Shown here: positions 5,965-9,523 of the stretch, piece after piece | Layout of the letters: each line of letters begins with the position of its first letter | Numbering within the stretch: the first letter of the stretch is position 1 | DNA from: Natrialbaceae archaeon | GTDB taxonomy: Archaea; Halobacteriota; Halobacteria; Halobacteriales; Natrialbaceae | NCBI GenBank assembly: GCA_003552325.1 | Contig: PUKM01000095.1 | Location: forward strand, 1 to 9,523 | Direction of reading: 5' to 3' | Length of the DNA stretch: 9,523 nucleotides | The notes under the pieces: model-generated | The model's database searches: none | What the model saw: the letters and a program-made list of their open reading frames with translations, nothing else | What the model was told of the DNA's origin: nothing | Translations under genes and position numbers: made by a program

Positions 5965-6108
5965 ATGCCACATACGAGCGATTCCGGTGAAAATACTACC
6001 GGAGTGACCTGCCAGCAGTATCGCTACGGACGCCAGCCACGATCGCAGACTCGCCGCGTCGGCAGCAGTGCCGACTTCGGTAGCCCGTGGCGGGGGTGTA
6101 CACGATGA
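5965..6108 (+). CDS. Short ORF (47 residues) opening a coupled operon
   Basis: The ATG at 5965 opens a 47-codon frame (MPHTSDSGENTTGVTCQQYR, then an Arg-rich half ending SPWRGCTR). Its stop TGA overlaps the ATG of the next gene as ATGA at 6105-6108, the pattern of translational coupling. The product is basic, unlike most halophile proteins, has two cysteines, and I do not recognise it. It may be a small DNA- or RNA-binding peptide, or a leader peptide whose translation opens the next gene. The start lies directly after the third leader hairpin and a GGAG. Support is the overlap and position, not homology. Confidence 0.5.
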   Translation: MPHTSDSGENTTGVTCQQYRYGRQPRSQTRRVGSSADFGSPWRGCTR

Positions 6109-6497
6109 GCGAGCACGCCGATCCGCAGTCGTCAGTCGACGACACGGCAACACCGGTCATCCAGACCACCCCGTCGCAGTTACTACAGCCAGTACCCGTT
6201 GGCTCGGGGGCGAAGCAATGCCGGTGTCACGACTGTCACACCAGGCTTCGTGAAGGGCAACAGATTGGGCTGTACGCCTACCGCCTCGCAGAGGCCGATC
6301 GCTGGGATATGGCCCGAGTGTTCTGTCGGGACTGCACGCCCGAACAGCTTGCGGGCCCGACGCTCGGGGTGGCTGAACTGCTCGGTACCGGCACGCTCGG
6401 GACAGTCTCGTACTCGGCGATACGGTCACACCAGCTCTGTATTGCTGAGGTGTTGACCCGACGTGTCAGCCCGCCAACGGAGGGATCGCACCCGTGA
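6105..6497 (+). CDS. Two-CxxC, probably zinc-binding haloarchaeal protein
   Basis: A 130-residue protein with a disordered, Thr/Ser/Pro-rich N-terminus (1-36) and a compact domain. It carries CHDC (41-44, with C39 just before) and CRDC (74-77), a likely zinc site formed by two knuckles. Between them runs GLYAYRLAEADRWDMARVF. The C-terminal third (about 85-120) looks alpha/beta and hydrophobic (PTLGVAELLG, SHQLCIAEVL). I recall similar proteins from haloarchaeal plasmids that are annotated only as a domain of unknown function; no activity is known to me. The ATG at 6105 overlaps the preceding stop codon; a further upstream start at 6087 would add only six residues. The end overlaps the next ORF's GTG as GTGA at 6494-6497. 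Nucleic-acid binding would fit a zinc ribbon next to a replication module, but that is inference. Confidence 0.75.
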   Translation: MSEHADPQSSVDDTATPVIQTTPSQLLQPVPVGSGAKQCRCHDCHTRLREGQQIGLYAYRLAEADRWDMARVFCRDCTPEQLAGPTLGVAELLGTGTLGTVSYSAIRSHQLCIAEVLTRRVSPPTEGSHP

Positions 6498-6700
6498 CCG
6501 GATCGGCTGCCACACGCTCCGCGCCGGCTGACTTCCATCTTCGACAGCGAGGGAGTCCCACCGTTCACCGCGGTAACGAGGCGCGTCCTGTCTCGTTCGC
6601 ACACCAGAGCGCGGAGTGTTCCGGGGATGGGCGAGAATCGCGTACCTTCGAGAGTCACACACCATTCGATCGCTCGGGTAACACGCTCGGGCTGGTATAA
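6494..6700 (+). CDS. Short hypothetical ORF, third in the coupled run
   Basis: A GTG at 6494 overlaps the previous gene's TGA as GTGA and opens 68 codons ending in TAA at 6698-6700. The product is rich in Arg, Ser and His with few hydrophobic residues and no recognisable domain or membrane segment. Its stop codon lies inside the TATA box of the tnpB gene that follows, so the tnpB element may have been inserted into, and shortened, an originally longer gene. The overlap is the main argument that it is real; composition argues mildly against it. Confidence 0.4.
   Translation: MTGSAATRSAPADFHLRQRGSPTVHRGNEARPVSFAHQSAECSGDGRESRTFESHTPFDRSGNTLGLV
6696..6700 (+). promoter_or_regulatory. TATA box of the intact tnpB
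   Basis: TATAA is centred 27 bases before the tnpB ATG at 6725, the spacing of a leaderless haloarchaeal promoter. It overlaps the stop codon of the ORF at 6494-6700, so tnpB appears to have its own promoter and is not just read through from the operon. Confidence 0.65.
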
Positions 6701-6724
6701 CACAGGACCACGGGTGGCACACAG

Positions 6725-7942
6725 ATGGAGATTACTCGTACCGCAGTCGTCAAGCTCTCCGTCCCGGGCGACCGCCGTGACGACCTGAAACGGACGATGA
6801 ACACGTTTCGGGACGCAACACAGCGGTTCGCAGACCGGGGCTGGGACGGTAACGACGACGGGTACGTGATTACATCAGGTAATCATCTCCAGCGGCTCGT
6901 CTACGACGACATCCGAGACGACACCGGCTTGCACGCTGACCTCACGGTTGCCGCAGCAGATCACGCCGCTAACGCACTCGATGGGTGCGTTACGAAAATG
7001 AAAAAAGGCGAGCGCACCTCAAAGCCGGTCTTCACGTCGAATACGACGGTTTACAACACGAACGCGATTACCTACTTCGATGGCTACTGCTCACTCGCCG
7101 CGTATGGTGGCAGTCGCGTGCATGCCGAATACGTCTACCCAGCGGACTCGATTCAGGCCGAGTACATGGAACGCGATGAGTGGCAAAAACGGGGCGCGAA
7201 ACTCCGGTACGACCACGAAACAGATACCTACTATCTCCACGTGTCTGTGAAGCAGGAACGCGAAGAACCGTCGGCAGAAGCCGAGAACCAAACAGTTCTC
7301 GGCGTCGATCGGAACGTGGATGGGTATCTTGCAGTCACCAGCACAGGTGCGTTCATCGGGAACGCCGACCTGCTGAATCACAATCGCCGCGAGTACGAAC
7401 GTCGCCGTGCTCGTCTCCACCAACAGGGCACACGAAGCGCACACCTCACGATCCAGTCCATCGGTGACACCTTCGCAAACTGGTCAGAGGACTTCTTACA
7501 TCACGCCTCAAAGGAACTGGTCAACGAAGCTATTTCGCACGGCTGTACGACGATCGTGTTCGAGGACTTGACGAATATTCGTGACCGCATCTCGAACGCC
7601 TCAAAGTTCCAACAATGGGCGTTCAACGAACTGAAACGCCAAGTCGAGTACAAGGCCAACGCCGAAGGAATCGCGGTTGAGACGGTTCATCCAGCCTACA
7701 CCAGTCAGCGGTGTTCGGAAACGGGGTGTGGGTTCACGCATGCGGACAACCGTGACGGTGACGGGTTCGTCTGCCAGCAATGCGGGAAAGAGCTACACAG
7801 CGACTACAACGCGGCAAGACACATCGCACACAAGTACATCCAGAATCGGCACACGTCTGGTTCTGGAGGGGCAACCTATCACCTTGCCCTGAAGTCGGGA
7901 ACAGTGAACGGAAACGGCGAGTACTCGCCTTCCACGGTGTAG
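6725..7942 (+). CDS. tnpB: TnpB RNA-guided endonuclease, intact, stand-alone
   Basis: A full-length 405-residue TnpB of the IS200/IS605 superfamily. Family members are programmable nucleases guided by an omega RNA from the element's right end. They cut DNA next to a short target-adjacent motif and help the element persist; they are the ancestors of Cas12. The RuvC-like site looks complete: D195 in GVDRNVDGYLAV, E280 in IVFEDLTNIRDR, and D360 in HSDYNAARH. The zinc finger has C330 and C335 (CSETGC, a wider knuckle than the usual CxxC) and C350 and C353. The N-terminus MEITRTAVVKLSVPG matches haloarchaeal IS1341-type members. No tnpA transposase lies nearby, so movement would need help in trans. 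The first RuvC motif reads DRNVDG instead of the common DLGVNN, a subgroup feature. The gene has its own TATA box and ends 26 bases before a right-end hairpin. Confidence 0.93.
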   Translation: MEITRTAVVKLSVPGDRRDDLKRTMNTFRDATQRFADRGWDGNDDGYVITSGNHLQRLVYDDIRDDTGLHADLTVAAADHAANALDGCVTKMKKGERTSKPVFTSNTTVYNTNAITYFDGYCSLAAYGGSRVHAEYVYPADSIQAEYMERDEWQKRGAKLRYDHETDTYYLHVSVKQEREEPSAEAENQTVLGVDRNVDGYLAVTSTGAFIGNADLLNHNRREYERRRARLHQQGTRSAHLTIQSIGDTFANWSEDFLHHASKELVNEAISHGCTTIVFEDLTNIRDRISNASKFQQWAFNELKRQVEYKANAEGIAVETVHPAYTSQRCSETGCGFTHADNRDGDGFVCQQCGKELHSDYNAARHIAHKYIQNRHTSGSGGATYHLALKSGTVNGNGEYSPSTV

Positions 7943-7968
7943 TGGATAGACCGGGAGTTCACCGACAA

Positions 7969-7989
7969 ACCTCGGCGTTGCGTCGAGGT
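7969..7989 (+). mobile_element. Right-end hairpin of the intact tnpB element
   Basis: ACCTCGGCG (7969-7977) pairs with CGTCGAGGT (7981-7989) around TTG, with one wobble, followed by AGGTGATC. Position and form match the terminal hairpins at 155-174 and 2774-2793, though the sequence has diverged. It would form the 3' scaffold stem of the omega RNA, which normally begins inside the end of tnpB; the guide should start within about 10 bases of the hairpin. The exact element boundary cannot be fixed from one copy. Confidence 0.6.
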
Positions 7990-7994
7990 AGGTG

Positions 7995-8300
7995 ATCGTG
8001 TCCGTTGTTTCGGTACTACGGCTTAATCACAACACACCACTGCGTCCGAGGTTCTGCAGAGAGCAACACCGTAGTCGCAGTTGCTCACAAACCTCGTCAC
8101 CGCTCGATTGCAGCCGGCCCGCTGCTCCACACTATGGATGTGCCTCACCGATTAGTGACCTCGCCCGTGACGGACGCGCCGATCACGCTACCAATCTTCT
8201 TCGAGAATAAACGCCACCGATACCTGAGGTATCGTTCATTCTGATCACGACACAATACCGTGAGAACACACACAAAAATTGAATATGTATTGAGGGATCT
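7995..8300. other. Non-coding stretch after the tnpB element
   Basis: About 300 bases without a convincing gene. An open frame on the plus strand (8005-8244) lacks haloarchaeal composition, a domain or a start signal. The stretch holds the hairpin at 8218-8234 and a T-rich minus-strand end signal at 8274-8278, both best explained as the downstream region of the minus-strand gene that ends at 8301. It may also hold decayed mobile-element DNA that I do not recognise. Confidence 0.5.
8218..8234. terminator. Perfect 7-bp hairpin between convergent units
   Basis: CGATACC (8218-8224) and GGTATCG (8228-8234) flank a TGA loop. The hairpin sits between the rightward tnpB element and the leftward two-gene operon. 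On the minus strand a run of five T (8278-8274) precedes it, just past the stop codon at 8301, and archaeal termination commonly occurs at such T-tracts. The pairing is certain; its role as terminator is inferred. Confidence 0.4.
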
Positions 8301-8933
8301 TTATTGTGATGATACATCACCTGTCGCCTCGAGCTCAATATCCTCACGGACGAATGTGAGATTCGTCCCATTGATTTCAATATCGAAATCGAATTCAAAC
8401 GTTAACGAATTGTTCGCGTCAGTTTCATCAACTGGCTCGAACTCAATGGTGACAGAGTTTTCTGTTTCTAACGTGCCATCCAGTTCAAACTCCTCTGGCC
8501 CATCATCAGTATCGGTAAAATCAAATGAATTCTCTCCGTTAACATCAAAATCTCCATTACCATCAGCTTCAATAGTAATATTTTCTTCCCCGTCGACCTC
8601 ACTATCGGTGAGCTCAATAGTGATGATCAGATCATCATCCTCCAACTGCTCGTCAGAATTATTCGTTATTTCAAGGGTAAATGGCTCTCCTCCATCAATA
8701 TCAGTACTTTGGCCCTCAAAACTGGATAGTGGTTCAGCATCTTTTGAATCTTCTTCTCCGGTAACAGCGATTACTGCTTCATCATCATCCGCAACCGCCA
8801 CGTTCACCCCCCGATCGGCACTGAGTTGCGTAAACCCGAGCGTCTCGGTGGCGAAAAACGCGGCGCCGACGCTCATCAGCCCCAGCGCGCTCCGGCGCGT
8901 CGTCGTCCGCCACCGCTCATTGGAGTCAGTCAT
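8301..8933 (-). CDS. Tat-exported acidic surface protein, DUF1102-like
   Basis: A 210-residue secreted protein. RRSALGLMSVGAAFFATETL starting at residue 13 is a Tat signal, and GFTQLSADRGVNVAVADD (33-50) is the block that opens haloarchaeal DUF1102-type proteins. The remainder is predicted to be all beta and extremely rich in Asp and Glu, with many Asn-x-Ser/Thr sites (for example NNS, NIT, NGT), so N-glycosylation is possible. No lipobox or C-terminal anchor is seen; the uncleaved signal or self-assembly could hold it at the surface. The ATG at 8933 overlaps the TGA of the upstream regulator as ATGA, so the two are translated together. From about residue 48 onward the DNA becomes strongly AT-rich while the signal part stays GC-rich, suggesting a chimeric gene. 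The DUF1102 assignment rests on the N-terminal block. Confidence 0.8.
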   Translation of the reverse strand: MTDSNERWRTTTRRSALGLMSVGAAFFATETLGFTQLSADRGVNVAVADDDEAVIAVTGEEDSKDAEPLSSFEGQSTDIDGGEPFTLEITNNSDEQLEDDDLIITIELTDSEVDGEENITIEADGNGDFDVNGENSFDFTDTDDGPEEFELDGTLETENSVTIEFEPVDETDANNSLTFEFDFDIEINGTNLTFVREDIELEATGDVSSQ

Positions 8934-9463
8934 CGGTCAGCCTCGAACCAGTCATCGACGGAAACGGAGCGTTGACGGCGGCTATACGTGTGGATCGCCG
9001 CGGACACGCCAAAGGTGGCCAAGACGAGCCCGGCCCACGCGTACCCCGAGACGACATCGGGATACACGCCGAGCCAGCCGGCGGTCACGACGGCGGTGGC
9101 GATCGCGGTCAGCCCGAGGTAGTATTCCGCCCACGGCACCTCGTTGCCGGGGACGACCTCAAGGTAAAACTCCAGGTCCTCGATCGCCTTCGTCGGCGTG
9201 ATCGTCTTGTGTTCGCGCTCGATGACGCCAGCGGCCTCGAGCTTGTCGAGATGGCGCTGTTGGAGTGAGCTATACACCCGACGGCGTTCCTCACTCGTCA
9301 CCTCCGCGGGCGGTTTGTTGCATTCAGCGGCGGCGACGTACTCCGCGAGCTCGCCCAATTCGACGGGGGTCTCGAGTTCCTGACAGCCGCGAACGGCATG
9401 CCGTCGTCGCGGGTTACTGAGCAAGCGAAACACGTCGCCCTGTGTTGGTGTGTTAGTTGCCAT
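8930..9463 (-). CDS. Winged-helix protein with two membrane segments
   Basis: A 177-residue protein with an N-terminal winged-helix domain (about 8-90) of the type haloarchaeal annotation calls DUF7344. Its pattern is typical: GDVFRLLSNPRRRHAV at 9-24, ELAEYVAAAE at 38-47, EERRRVYSSLQQRHLDKLEA at 58-77, then the wing GVIEREHKTI at 79-88. Two hydrophobic segments follow at about 113-134 and 138-160, then a charged tail. It would sit in the membrane with the DNA-binding domain on the cytoplasmic side. Such proteins often lie next to genes for secreted surface proteins in haloarchaea, and here the gene overlaps the DUF1102-like gene by ATGA, so local regulation is plausible but unproven. The ATG at 9463 keeps the whole domain. 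No clear TATA box is seen in the 60 bases before it. Confidence 0.85.
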   Translation of the reverse strand: MATNTPTQGDVFRLLSNPRRRHAVRGCQELETPVELGELAEYVAAAECNKPPAEVTSEERRRVYSSLQQRHLDKLEAAGVIEREHKTITPTKAIEDLEFYLEVVPGNEVPWAEYYLGLTAIATAVVTAGWLGVYPDVVSGYAWAGLVLATFGVSAAIHTYSRRQRSVSVDDWFEADR

Positions 9464-9523
9464 TGGCGTGGATACTGAAAGAGAGCTGTTGGCGTGGCCA
9501 GCCGCGCTGACGGGGGCTGAAAC

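Noticed and set aside
5845..6153. 102-residue minus-strand frame
   Set aside because: It covers the leader hairpins and the coupled ORFs on the opposite strand and has no domain or promoter.
8005..8244. 79-residue plus-strand frame
   Set aside because: No family resemblance, non-halophile composition, no start signal, and it runs through the hairpin at 8218-8234.
8260..9201. 313-residue plus-strand frame
   Set aside because: It is a Ser-rich antisense shadow of the acidic surface protein, continuing as an Arg-rich shadow of the winged-helix gene.
1..9523. CRISPR array, tRNA or rRNA genes
   Set aside because: No regularly spaced repeats, no cloverleaf-like sequence and no rRNA-like stretch were seen; the TnpB right-end hairpins are dispersed single copies.

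Overview
The window reads as haloarchaeal DNA, probably a plasmid, megaplasmid or other accessory region of a halophilic archaeon. The evidence is GC-rich coding with acidic proteins, twin-arginine (Tat) signals and an archaeal lipobox, a CetZ-type tubulin homologue, an Orc1/Cdc6 initiator, and several TATA boxes placed about 26-29 bases before start codons, as in leaderless haloarchaeal transcripts. I see no rRNA, tRNA or CRISPR array.

Left part (1-3414). The window opens with the right end of an IS200/IS605-type (IS1341-like) TnpB element. Next comes the 5' half of a second tnpB carrying three in-frame stop codons and a 60-base insert that forms two hairpins; it runs up to the stop codon of a minus-strand CetZ-family gene. 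Upstream of cetZ, on the same strand, are a PsiE-family membrane protein with a textbook leaderless promoter, a solo TnpB-element right end, and a Tat lipoprotein.

Middle (3415-5762). A small membrane protein is transcribed divergently from the lipoprotein. After it comes an intact Orc1/Cdc6 AAA+ initiator, which meets a small winged-helix DNA-binding protein convergently. This looks like a replicon-maintenance module, but I could not identify origin recognition boxes.

Right-middle (5763-8300). An AT-rich divergent promoter region holds a dyad and a GTAACAA direct repeat. A leader with three back-to-back hairpins follows, ending at the start codon of a run of three short ORFs that overlap by ATGA and GTGA; the second encodes a two-CxxC, probably zinc-binding protein. 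An intact stand-alone tnpB has its TATA box overlapping the stop codon of the third ORF. It ends in a terminal hairpin, and about 300 bases of non-coding DNA follow.

Right end (8301-9523). A two-gene minus-strand operon with an ATGA overlap encodes a winged-helix protein with two membrane segments and a Tat-exported acidic DUF1102-like protein. The second gene is strikingly AT-rich after its signal region. Overall, the window combines replication and regulation genes, surface or envelope proteins, and several generations of TnpB elements.
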